Of a DNA stretch of 6,118 bases, positions 1-5,559 are shown piece after piece. Made by a program: the position numbers and the translations under genes. This DNA comes from Candidatus Heimdallarchaeota archaeon. GTDB lineage: Archaea > Asgardarchaeota > Heimdallarchaeia > Hodarchaeales > LC-3. The notes beneath the pieces were generated by a model. The model did no database searches and was not told the DNA's origin. It saw only the letters and a program-made list of their open reading frames with translations. How positions within the stretch are numbered: position 1 is the stretch's first letter; every line of letters starts with the position of its first letter. The stretch lies in contig DAHXPE010000507.1 of the NCBI GenBank assembly GCA_027364495.1, positions 1 to 6,118 on the forward strand, written 5' to 3'.

Positions 1-149
1 TTTTTTACTTCCAATACTTCGAATAATAATTAGTTTAAATTTTCCGGATTCTAGCATCATGCCGAGGGTTTTAACATTTTTTTAATATTTTCTGCACTAA
101 CTTCTTTACCAGCAGAGTGTAAAGCAAGTGCTAAATGAACGTATTGCAT
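1..149 (-). CDS. rpl12: Ribosomal protein P1/L12 (archaeal P-stalk), 5' part, apparent frameshift, cut by window edge
   Basis: Archaeal P1/L12 forms the acidic stalk of the large ribosomal subunit that recruits translation GTPases. The ATG is at 147-149, with GGTGA at 158-162 on the minus strand, 8 bases upstream, which supports this start. The frame begins MQYVHLALALHSAGKEVSAE and continues NIKKMLK, the helical dimerisation domain typical of archaeal L12 and eukaryal P2. It then reads PSA and stops at TGA (57-59). The -1 frame from about position 69 continues at once with TLGMMLESGKFKLIIIRSIG up to the edge, which is just what the family has next (a helix after IKK-[IM]-L-x-x-[VL]-G). One missing base in AAAA (69-72) or in the A7 tract (77-83, minus strand) would restore the gene. 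The protein is normally about 100-110 residues with an acidic tail, which lies outside the window. Family assignment is confident; a base error, slippage or true damage cannot be told apart here. It is far too short for default gene finders as read. Confidence 0.8.
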
Positions 150-157
150 TTTTTATT

Positions 158-162
158 TCACC
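158..162 (-). promoter_or_regulatory. Shine-Dalgarno site of the P1/L12 gene (GGTGA)
   Basis: GGTGA on the minus strand lies 8 bases before the ATG at 147-149. It matches the archaeal anti-SD complement GGAGGTGATC. It fixes the start of the frameshifted ribosomal gene and shows that the short frame is translated from a proper signal. Confidence 0.6.
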
Positions 163-236
163 GATCTATTTCTCTTGTTTAAGTTGAATTTCATCAACCG
201 AGAAAGTCTAGGACCTTACTATTTTTAACTCAAGAG

Positions 237-258
237 AATATAATTAATTTTTTTTTTT
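237..258 (-). promoter_or_regulatory. Putative TATA/BRE promoter of the P1/L12 gene
   Basis: On the minus strand a run of 11 A (248-258) is followed by TTAATTATATT, which resembles a BRE (A-rich) plus TATA element. Initiation about 25 bases downstream would fall near 215 and give a leader of roughly 65 bases. That leader contains a weak hairpin (GTTGA/TCAAC arms at 183-198). An own promoter would fit a stalk-protein gene separated from rpl10. The call rests on composition in AT-rich DNA, so it is tentative. Confidence 0.35.
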
Positions 259-277
259 CACTTTTTTAAATAAATTG

Positions 278-284
278 AAAAAAA
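278..284 (-). terminator. Poly-T terminator of the coiled-coil/HEPN-like operon
   Basis: On the minus strand T7 follows about 25 bases after the stop codon of the 310-1224 gene. Archaeal RNA polymerase terminates at T-rich tracts without needing a hairpin. The tract precedes the candidate P1/L12 promoter, so the two minus-strand units are probably transcribed separately. Confidence 0.45.
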
Positions 285-309
285 GAAGTATGCTTTGAAA
301 AGACTCAAC

Positions 310-1224
310 TTATATAATTTTTAATGATGCCATATTTTTTTCCATGAATTCCAGAATATTATCTGGATATTGTGGAGTAGGGGAAACTTCGACACCGTGC
401 TTGATTCTATCTACGAAATTTGCTAAGGAATCAAGTAATTTAGTATTTACTATGATTTTATTAAGATAAAGAAAGTCAATTTTTTCTTGAATCTTAATAT
501 CTTCGGTTGTTTGTGCTAGTAAAATAAAAAAACAATCAACAGCATGGTTTAATGCTTTCCAGCTATTTAAATAAAAATCTGGAACAAGATTTTTTCGATC
601 ATAGGCAAAACGAGCTTCACTCCAATCATGTCCAGCAGCATTATAATGCTGATAAGCTACTTGAATATATTGATCAACAGAATTTTCAACAGATTTTCCT
701 TGTTGCCATTCAATGACCATTTCAATAATATTATTTTGCTTTGATTTTGTTTCTGAATCTTTTTTAAGTCGTTCTAAATCTTTTTTTAAATCATCAATTT
801 TCTTTTGCTTAATATTCAATGTACTGCTCAGATAATTCTTTCTTTCCATGAGATGTAACTTATTTGACTCGTTCGTCATTTGAGGAGCTTGTTCAACTTT
901 ATATCTCTGAATTAAATCTGCCACATCTCTAATTTGATTTTTTGTTTGTTTAATTTGGTTATCAGTATCTTGAAACTTCTTAATTAATTTTGAATTAAGT
1001 TCCATCTCGGAATTTATATCGGATTTGAGTTTCATTACTTCTGATACTACTTTTGGATCTTCAAGTGGCTTTTCACCAGTTTTTTCAACTTTCTTATATA
1101 CAGATAGTTCCTGGCGTAATTTTGAACGTTCACTTCGATGGTTAGCAATCCTTTTGGAATAATCTAATTTCTTGGATAAAAATTCAGAATCAACAACAGC
1201 TTCATCTAATTCAATAGTTGCCAT
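310..1224 (-). CDS. Coiled-coil protein with a C-terminal HEPN-like helical domain
   Basis: This is a soluble protein of 304 residues with no signal peptide or membrane segment. Residues about 20-160 are rich in K, E, Q and D with heptad-like leucine/isoleucine spacing, broken near 47-58 and 112-120, and predict a segmented long coiled coil. Residues about 165-304 form a separate helical domain. It contains a DWSEARFAYD stretch (200-209), a long hydrophobic helix SWKALNHAVDCFFILLAQ (221-238) and DRIKHG (272-277). This order (helix with W/EAR, hydrophobic helix with conserved A/H, then R..HG) resembles HEPN domains. The canonical catalytic Rx4-6H is not intact (R273-I-K-H276), so it may be a non-catalytic or divergent HEPN; this is inference. 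The ATG lies 2 bases after the stop of the 1227-1658 gene, with GGTG (1230-1233) 5 bases upstream, so the two are translationally linked. The coiled coil is clear; the function is unknown. Confidence 0.85.
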   Translation of the reverse strand: MATIELDEAVVDSEFLSKKLDYSKRIANHRSERSKLRQELSVYKKVEKTGEKPLEDPKVVSEVMKLKSDINSEMELNSKLIKKFQDTDNQIKQTKNQIRDVADLIQRYKVEQAPQMTNESNKLHLMERKNYLSSTLNIKQKKIDDLKKDLERLKKDSETKSKQNNIIEMVIEWQQGKSVENSVDQYIQVAYQHYNAAGHDWSEARFAYDRKNLVPDFYLNSWKALNHAVDCFFILLAQTTEDIKIQEKIDFLYLNKIIVNTKLLDSLANFVDRIKHGVEVSPTPQYPDNILEFMEKNMASLKII

Positions 1225-1226
1225 AT

Positions 1227-1658
1227 TTACACCATTTTTTTAGTATTAAGCAAGTCATTGAGTTCGTCTTCAATTTGTTTTATTTGTTCATCAATTTCTG
1301 TATTCTTTTTTTCCAATGTTTGAACCTCAGTTTGAAGTCCAGATAATTCTTTGGTCACATTTTGAGATGTTAACTCTTGTAATGCAATGTCCATTTCTTT
1401 AAAGATATGATCTTGTTCTGATAGTTCTTTTTCTTTTGATGTTAATTGTAATTGGACAGTTTGATTTTCTTGTCTGATTTCTTGCAATTTCCTTTCAATA
1501 TCTGCACGTTGATTAACAACGGAGTCAGAGATTCCCAAATCACCGAATTTTTTTCTATAATCACTTAAAACAGATAAAAATTGATTTATTTCAGCTTCTT
1601 GATTAGCTGCATGATCTGAAAAAACTTTTAGAATTTTCTTTTGTTTGAGACCAATCAT
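1227..1658 (-). CDS. Small coiled-coil protein, first gene of the operon
   Basis: This is a 143-residue hydrophilic protein with no membrane segment. Residues 1-15 are basic (GLKQKKILKVF). Residues 16-42 form a mixed helix (EINQFLSVLSDYRKKFGDLG). Residues about 46-138 form a nearly uninterrupted E/Q/K-rich coiled coil with leucine/isoleucine heptads (LQTEVQTLEKKNTEIDEQIK around 108-127). The start ATG (1656-1658) has GTGA (1665-1668) 6 bases upstream, the same GGTGA-like signal used by the P1/L12 gene. It ends 2 bases before the ATG of the HEPN-like coiled-coil gene, so the two are almost certainly co-transcribed and may form a hetero-oligomer. I do not recognise a named family. Coiled-coil similarity alone (SMC-like, prefoldin-like) would mislead, because there is no ATPase or prefoldin hairpin signature. 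Confidence 0.8.
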   Translation of the reverse strand: MIGLKQKKILKVFSDHAANQEAEINQFLSVLSDYRKKFGDLGISDSVVNQRADIERKLQEIRQENQTVQLQLTSKEKELSEQDHIFKEMDIALQELTSQNVTKELSGLQTEVQTLEKKNTEIDEQIKQIEDELNDLLNTKKMV

Positions 1659-1889
1659 ATGAATTCACAAATATATTCAATTTACGAAAGAATGGTAAAG
1701 TTTAATTTAAATAAATTATACACTTAATAGATAAATTTGCTAGAATTAATAATTATATCAATTTGCAACATTTATTAATTTATTATTATTATGATTAAAA
1801 AAAAAACCTAATATTTCATAGTGCAAATCGTATAATTCTAATAATTATTTATTTCCTAATCATAAACAAGTTTATAAGGTTGCATTTTT
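1659..1889. promoter_or_regulatory. Divergent intergenic promoter region
   Basis: These 231 very AT-rich bases lie between two genes transcribed away from each other and must hold both promoters. For the minus-strand operon, TATA-like ATTTATTTAAAT (about 1702-1713, minus strand) would place initiation near 1685. For the plus-strand gene, ATAATTATTTAT (1841-1852) would place it near 1870, about 20 bases before the ATG. The 8-base palindrome ATAATTAT occurs at 1749-1756 and 1841-1848, within a shared TAATAATTAT. A run of 10 A lies at 1797-1806. I see no ORF or structured RNA. The individual boxes are weak calls given the base composition. Confidence 0.45.
1876..1880 (+). promoter_or_regulatory. 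Shine-Dalgarno-like AAGGT of the helical-repeat gene
   Basis: AAGGT lies 9 bases before the ATG at 1890 and supports that start over the internal ATG at 1926. The overlapping TTTATAAG looks like a TATA box but is too close to the ATG to drive this start. Confidence 0.45.
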
Positions 1890-2687
1890 ATGGATAAAAC
1901 TTCTATAATCGTTCAATTTCGTTCGATGGTTGAAAATTTACCAAGTAGTAAAAAAAATCTTGATGTGGCAAAAAATTTAGTAAATTTTGCATTAGAAAGC
2001 AAAAATAGTATTGGAATAACAGATCCAGATTTTTTAAGGATTTTAAGTGCCATTCAGGAAGCTATTACATATTTTGTCAATGAAAATAAAATAAGAGAAG
2101 CAACTCTTTTAGTTGACACTTATATTGATCTTTTAGAAGAAATTAATAATCCAACTGAAACAATAGCCAGAACAAAAGAAATTTCAAGTGTGTTTTTTTC
2201 TAAAAAAGATTCTACGTATCATATCTATTGCGAAGATCTCGTAAATCGTGTAGTATCAATATTAGATGATGATTCAAGATTAAAGGAACTTGGTGCCTTA
2301 CTAATTGAGATTGCTGAAAATCTGCAAAAGTTGAAAATTCACGAAATGGCTATAAATTATTACGAAAGAGGGATAACTTATTTAATTGATGCAAATGACA
2401 AAGATCTTGTTTTAAATGAAATTCAAAAATTATTAGAAACAGTTCGAGTTTTATCGCTCAAAAATAATGAGTATAGTAATCAATACATGGATCTTATCAA
2501 TTCATTAGTGACTGATGCAAATATTGATCTTAGTAAAGATACAAACACTCAACTTGCTTACCAAAGTTATTCTGATCATTTATTAAAATCTTCCAAAGAT
2601 GTTGTTGAATCAAGAACTAGTAAATCAGGTCGATTGGCTAAAAAGAAAAGAGAATTTTTTAAAAAGAAAGTTATTGATGAAGAATAA
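1890..2687 (+). CDS. Alpha-helical repeat (TPR-like) protein with a basic C-terminal tail
   Basis: This is a 265-residue, all-helical, soluble protein with no signal peptide. It reads as a series of helix-turn-helix hairpins. One is at about 52-86 (IQEAITYFVNENKIREATLL, then a second helix LVDTYIDLLEEI). Another at about 134-185 has TPR-like spacing of small and aromatic residues (GALLIEIAENLQKLKIHEMA, then INYYERGITYLID). TPR-like solenoids usually bind peptides or partner proteins. The C-terminus is strikingly basic (SGRLAKKKREFFKKK, 246-260), after a Ser/Thr-rich stretch (SSKDVVESRTSKS), and could contact nucleic acid or acidic membrane. It is the only plus-strand gene here, monocistronic, and converges on the next gene. 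I do not recognise the family; a partner-binding scaffold is the most that can be inferred. Confidence 0.85.
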   Translation: MDKTSIIVQFRSMVENLPSSKKNLDVAKNLVNFALESKNSIGITDPDFLRILSAIQEAITYFVNENKIREATLLVDTYIDLLEEINNPTETIARTKEISSVFFSKKDSTYHIYCEDLVNRVVSILDDDSRLKELGALLIEIAENLQKLKIHEMAINYYERGITYLIDANDKDLVLNEIQKLLETVRVLSLKNNEYSNQYMDLINSLVTDANIDLSKDTNTQLAYQSYSDHLLKSSKDVVESRTSKSGRLAKKKREFFKKKVIDEE

Positions 2688-2693
2688 AAAAAA
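2686..2693 (-). terminator. Poly-T terminator of the small cysteine-containing gene
   Basis: On the minus strand T8 begins 1 base after the TAA of the 2695-3012 gene, in the 7-base gap between the convergent genes and the end of the plus-strand gene. This is a typical archaeal T-tract terminator, although some of it is the A-run of the opposite strand's stop region. Confidence 0.45.
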
Positions 2694-2694
2694 T

Positions 2695-3012
2695 TTACTG
2701 GATATATTTGAATAAAGATGTTTGAATATTTTGACCATTTTTTGTTTTTTCAGACACTTTGCGTTCATTTTCTTTTTTGAAGTTTTGATGTCTAAGAAAT
2801 TCTTTTGTTGAAATTCGAGCTTTGTGTTTTTCAACAGCAACAAAATAACAAACAGCTTTTTTGCTACACTTTGATTCGGTTTCGTATTTTAAATCACTAA
2901 CCGAATTATAATGTAATTTTCCGAGTGAACATTCACAAATTGTTTCTGTATCCTCAGAGGCTTTTGAATTTGTTACGAGAAGTTGCTCGATTACCTGTGA
3001 TACACTCAACAT
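2695..3012 (-). CDS. Small cysteine-containing protein, possible zinc-binding
   Basis: This is a 105-residue basic protein of no recognised family. A short N-terminal helix (MLSVSQVIEQLLV) is followed by CEC (Cys26, Cys28), then KCSKKAVC (Cys49, Cys55), then a charged Lys/Glu-rich C-terminus from about 62 with His63 and His75. Four cysteines in two pairs, in an otherwise cysteine-poor window, suggest a metal site or a redox pair, although CxC ... Cx5C is not a standard zinc-ribbon spacing. The ATG at 3010-3012 has a good SD (GAGGT, 3023-3027) 10 bases upstream, and the stop is 7 bases from the stop of the convergent gene. These two facts favour a real gene over a chance frame. An overlapping 72-residue frame on the same strand has neither and is rejected. 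Confidence 0.65.
   Translation of the reverse strand: MLSVSQVIEQLLVTNSKASEDTETICECSLGKLHYNSVSDLKYETESKCSKKAVCYFVAVEKHKARISTKEFLRHQNFKKENERKVSEKTKNGQNIQTSLFKYIQ
2738..2750 (+). terminator. T-rich tract likely ending the plus-strand transcript
   Basis: On the plus strand T6-G-T6 lies about 50 bases past the stop of the 1890-2687 gene, inside the coding part of the convergent gene. It is the first strong T tract downstream and so the likely terminator. The convergent transcripts would then overlap at their 3' ends. Confidence 0.35.
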
Positions 3013-3022
3013 TATTTTTCAA

Positions 3023-3027
3023 ACCTC
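3023..3027 (-). promoter_or_regulatory. Shine-Dalgarno GAGGT of the small cysteine-containing gene
   Basis: GAGGT on the minus strand is 10 bases from the ATG at 3012 and matches the archaeal anti-SD core. It is the main evidence that this short frame is translated. Confidence 0.55.
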
Positions 3028-3060
3028 AATAAAAATCATAATATGAAAATTATCGAAAAT

Positions 3061-3104
3061 CTTATTAAATAAGAATGTAATTATGTCCGACAAAACTTAT
3101 TAAA
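3061..3104 (-). promoter_or_regulatory. Promoter-like palindrome and direct repeat upstream of the small gene
   Basis: CTTATT-A-AATAAG (3061-3073) is a perfect inverted repeat with a 1-base centre. Its CTTATTAAA half recurs at 3096-3104, 35 bases away. Read on the minus strand, TTTAATAAG could be a TATA box that starts transcription near 3039, giving a leader of about 27 bases that includes the GAGGT site. The palindrome could also be an operator. AT-rich sequence makes such matches fairly easy by chance. Confidence 0.3.
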
Positions 3105-3177
3105 AGTGAAGGTATTACTAGATTAACACTATCGAGGTAAAAAAGAGATATGAAACGTATAAGTGAGTAAATCGAAG

Positions 3178-3196
3178 AAAAAATCTTGAATAAAAA
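3178..3196 (-). terminator. T tracts downstream of the solenoid/beta-sandwich gene
   Basis: On the minus strand T5 (3192-3196) and then T6 (3178-3183) follow within 10 to 30 bases of the TAA at 3206-3208. Tandem T tracts just past a stop are the expected archaeal terminator. The rest of the 193-base gap to the next gene holds no supported ORF or RNA gene. Confidence 0.4.
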
Positions 3197-3205
3197 GTTC
3201 TAATA

Positions 3206-4465
3206 TTACGTAATTTGACCATTTGCCAAAACTATCTCTTTTTCGTGATCTGTTCCATCAAAAGAAGCTTGTAATTTAATTTTATAGGTTTTTCCAAGTG
3301 TACCAGCGTCAAATTTAACCCTATTAGAAAATTCTATTTTTTCACCGTTTTTAAGCTCGAAAATAGAACGCTCTGGTGCACCTTCAGTAAATTTACCTGT
3401 TGTTGGTATTTTTAGTTGAATTTTAATATTTTCTAAAGGAGTTTCACCAGAATTTTCAATTTTACTTATAAATTCGAATTCAAAATCTTCATCTATCACA
3501 TTAAAACCAATATCTAATTTCAATTCTTTAGAACCAGCAAGCACATTTACTTTTACGGTATCACTTTTTGATTCATAATTGGTTCCATTAACCAGATATT
3601 CAACAGTTAAAGGGCCAATCATCCAAGGGCCAGTGAGATGTGGTTCTAGAACAAAATCGTATTCTAAATTTGATTTTACTGTTAAATTAACCTTTTTTGT
3701 ATCATATGAAGTACTTATGAATTGACCTTTGGATCCGGGTTGTAAATATAGTTTTTCAATTAAAAGCGGAGTATGATTAGAAATCTTTGCTTTCAACATG
3801 ACTTGTTCGCCGCTTTTAATTTCACTCACATCAGCAGATAGTGAAGTAGTTACAGCTGATGAGCCGCGAATAGAATCTTGTACGGATCGAACATAAGTAG
3901 TAAATTCTTTAGGAAACTGATCTGGGAAAACAATAAAATTTTCAGTTTCCCAAATTTTCTCTGGGTGGTCAATAAAATTACTGTAGGTTTCTAAAGCAAA
4001 TTTGTTATAAGGATGCTTAACATTAGCATTTGATAAATTTGTTGCTAATTTATTAATAAAATTTTGATCATGAACAGCGATCTTAAAAATCATTAATGGA
4101 CCAATAATTTCATGTAAATCATCATAATTAACTTTTTTGTTATCTTTGGTCATAAGTGCATATGCTTTTTCGAGAATTTCAGCAATTTCTTTAGTAGGAT
4201 CTTTCAATTGGCATTTTATTTTAGCGGCTGTTATAAGCAAGTCAGCTGCATCACCATTTTGGTTAAGATTCTCAGCAGATGTCGATGCATTCAAAAGTGC
4301 ATGTATTTTGATTTTATTTGATCTGGTTGACCTGTATGTTTTCATAAATTTTTGATATGCTAGAGAATATTCCTTTGCAGAAAAATGATCCATAGCTTCA
4401 AGAAATGTTTGTTCTAATTTTCTATCATTACCAAAAAGGTCCCCTAATTTTTTGAGAAAGCTCAT
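3206..4465 (-). CDS. Alpha-solenoid protein with two C-terminal Ig-like (CARDB-like) domains and an amphipathic N-terminus
   Basis: I chose the ATG at 4465 (419 residues, MSFLKKLGDLFG). A GTG 15 bases upstream is in frame (424 residues) but has no usable SD, and a TATA-like box at 4491-4501 would start transcription near 4470, below the GTG. Residues 1-12 form a short amphipathic helix (hydrophobic F, L, L, F; basic KK). Residues about 15-195 are helical hairpins of TPR type (LEAMDHFSAKEYSLAYQKFM, then ALLNASTSAENLNQNGDAAD). Residues about 200-310 and 311-415 are two beta-sandwich modules. The second has the phrase IENSGETPLENIKIQLKIP seen in CARDB/DUF11-type domains. There is no signal peptide or membrane span, so these domains sit in the cytoplasm, which is unusual for prokaryotic CARDB modules. 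Solenoid plus beta-sandwich recalls eukaryotic coat and adaptor subunits in layout only. The function is unknown. Confidence 0.88.
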   Translation of the reverse strand: MSFLKKLGDLFGNDRKLEQTFLEAMDHFSAKEYSLAYQKFMKTYRSTRSNKIKIHALLNASTSAENLNQNGDAADLLITAAKIKCQLKDPTKEIAEILEKAYALMTKDNKKVNYDDLHEIIGPLMIFKIAVHDQNFINKLATNLSNANVKHPYNKFALETYSNFIDHPEKIWETENFIVFPDQFPKEFTTYVRSVQDSIRGSSAVTTSLSADVSEIKSGEQVMLKAKISNHTPLLIEKLYLQPGSKGQFISTSYDTKKVNLTVKSNLEYDFVLEPHLTGPWMIGPLTVEYLVNGTNYESKSDTVKVNVLAGSKELKLDIGFNVIDEDFEFEFISKIENSGETPLENIKIQLKIPTTGKFTEGAPERSIFELKNGEKIEFSNRVKFDAGTLGKTYKIKLQASFDGTDHEKEIVLANGQIT

Positions 4466-4490
4466 AATATAAACGTGCACGCCTTATTGC

Positions 4491-4501
4491 TATTTTTATT
4501 T
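4491..4501 (-). promoter_or_regulatory. TATA-like box of the solenoid/beta-sandwich gene
   Basis: AAATAAAAATA on the minus strand, preceded by an A-rich BRE-like stretch (ACAAG), is centred about 30 bases before the ATG at 4465. Initiation at the usual distance would give a leader of only about 5 bases. That fits a near-leaderless mRNA and explains the lack of an SD. It lies in the 74-base gap after the URO-D-like gene, which also has a T5 tract (4528-4532, minus strand) that may end the upstream operon. Confidence 0.4.
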
Positions 4502-4539
4502 CTTGTTTTTCTAATTGAATCTTAAATAAAAAGTGAAAA

Positions 4540-5559
4540 TCAAGCTCTTAATTTTGTTATTATATTTGCGAGATGTTCATTGGTTAAATATTGCGGGAGT
4601 ACACAATTAGGAGCGACAATAATTCTCGAAGATATTGGCTTTAGAGTTGTCATCAGTGTTTTTATTGGTCCAACATCTGAAATTGGTTCAGAAGATATTT
4701 TTTCAAGAAATTTGTCCTCTAAACCCCCTAATAATCCTCCAAGAAAGAATTTTTCCATTTTTGGATTTGAAAAAAATTGTGGAAAATTTGCAAATGCATG
4801 AAAATTAATTGCATCAATTTTTAATTTCTTAAGAACATCTTTAAAGAAGATTTCATTTCCATGAAGATGTAGAAGCTGAAATTCGCATTTAGTTCGAAGT
4901 TTATCAATAACTACCTTATCATATGGCAAAGCAATGTCAGACCAATTTTCTACATTCCAGCCATCGCTTAAATCAGTTTCTTGAGTTGCGAAAAATAGAC
5001 CATTTGCACCTGCTTCGATGCAAATTTTGGAAAAATCTGTCATTACGTTTGTCAGTGCTTGTAATCTATCTTTTACTAATTCCTTATCTATTTCAAAATG
5101 CTCTATTAGCTTATCATGTAATATTAATTTTCTAGCTATCATTGTAGGCAGAAAAATTGTCATCATACTAGGAGTATTAAGTATTTCCTTGCTTAATTTT
5201 TGTACTAATTCTATTTGTTTTCCTAATTCACCAGTCTGAGGGTCAAATTCTTCTATTTTTTCCCAATCCTTTATGTCATGAATAGGGTACTTTTTAGTTA
5301 TGTAGGAACCAGTTTCTTTGTTAAATTCATTTGGATTAAATTCAACACCAAAATCTACAAGAGCATATTTTGAATGAGGAGAAATTTTAATGAGATCAGA
5401 TTTTACTAGTTCTTGAAATTGTAAATGGGCCTTAATAGAGTCTTCTGGTCTTAGATCATGGCCTGGAAAATGTTTCCAAAGAGAATATGGTTGTCTTGAG
5501 AAGTCGCTTCTTTTTCCTTTTATAATGGATATAACTTCATCAAGGCTAATTTCATTCAT
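4540..5559 (-). CDS. Uroporphyrinogen decarboxylase superfamily protein, probable methyltransferase-like paralogue
   Basis: At 339 residues it is the usual length for URO-D/MtaA-type TIM barrels. Family phrases appear in order: PYSLWKHFPGHD (24-35) with a following D-x-IKISP strand (55-61), ALVDFG (66-71), a helix EAGANGLFFATQE (182-194) ending a barrel strand, LLHLHGNE (229-236), INFHAF (251-256), GGLLGGLED (274-282) and VAPNCVLPQ (315-323). The HemE N-terminal MRQAGRY motif is replaced by KHFPGHD, so haem synthesis is unlikely. H231-x-H233 with C319 matches the position of the H-x-C-x(n)-C zinc site of coenzyme M methyltransferases (MtaA/MtbA), with the first Cys replaced by His. A zinc-dependent thiol or corrinoid methyl transfer is a reasonable guess, not proof. 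The ATG directly follows the TAA of the membrane-protein gene, with GAGGG (5570-5574) 10 bases upstream, so the two are co-transcribed. Confidence 0.88.
   Translation of the reverse strand: MNEISLDEVISIIKGKRSDFSRQPYSLWKHFPGHDLRPEDSIKAHLQFQELVKSDLIKISPHSKYALVDFGVEFNPNEFNKETGSYITKKYPIHDIKDWEKIEEFDPQTGELGKQIELVQKLSKEILNTPSMMTIFLPTMIARKLILHDKLIEHFEIDKELVKDRLQALTNVMTDFSKICIEAGANGLFFATQETDLSDGWNVENWSDIALPYDKVVIDKLRTKCEFQLLHLHGNEIFFKDVLKKLKIDAINFHAFANFPQFFSNPKMEKFFLGGLLGGLEDKFLEKISSEPISDVGPIKTLMTTLKPISSRIIVAPNCVLPQYLTNEHLANIITKLRA

Noticed and set aside
162..200. Possible C/D box RNA (TTGATGA on the minus strand in the P1/L12 leader)
   Set aside because: Box C is imperfect, and no CUGA box D lies at a suitable distance. 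The GTTGA/TCAAC hairpin is only 5 bp.
1227..1658. Prefoldin or SMC/Rad50 fragment
   Set aside because: Only generic coiled-coil similarity; no prefoldin beta-hairpin, Walker motif or zinc-hook CxxC.
2625..2843. 72-residue minus-strand frame overlapping the convergent gene ends
   Set aside because: It overlaps both the plus-strand helical-repeat gene and the better supported 2695-3012 gene, is low-complexity Phe/Lys and has no SD.
3151..3171. Six-codon frame MKRISE after a GAGGT on the plus strand
   Set aside because: The GAGGT (3134-3138) is about 12 bases away and the frame is too short to support; no plus-strand gene follows that it could lead.
4137..4355. Plus-strand frame opposite the solenoid gene
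   Set aside because: It lies wholly inside a well supported minus-strand gene with clear domain structure; its hydrophobic content is the antisense of helical Lys/Glu codons.
4580..5239. Three plus-strand frames opposite the URO-D-like gene
   Set aside because: All are shadows of the 339-residue family member on the minus strand and show no family features of their own.
4540..5559. HemE (haem biosynthesis) assignment
   Set aside because: The family fold is visible, but the HemE N-terminal motif is replaced and the H-x-H/C residues point to the methyltransferase side of the superfamily.
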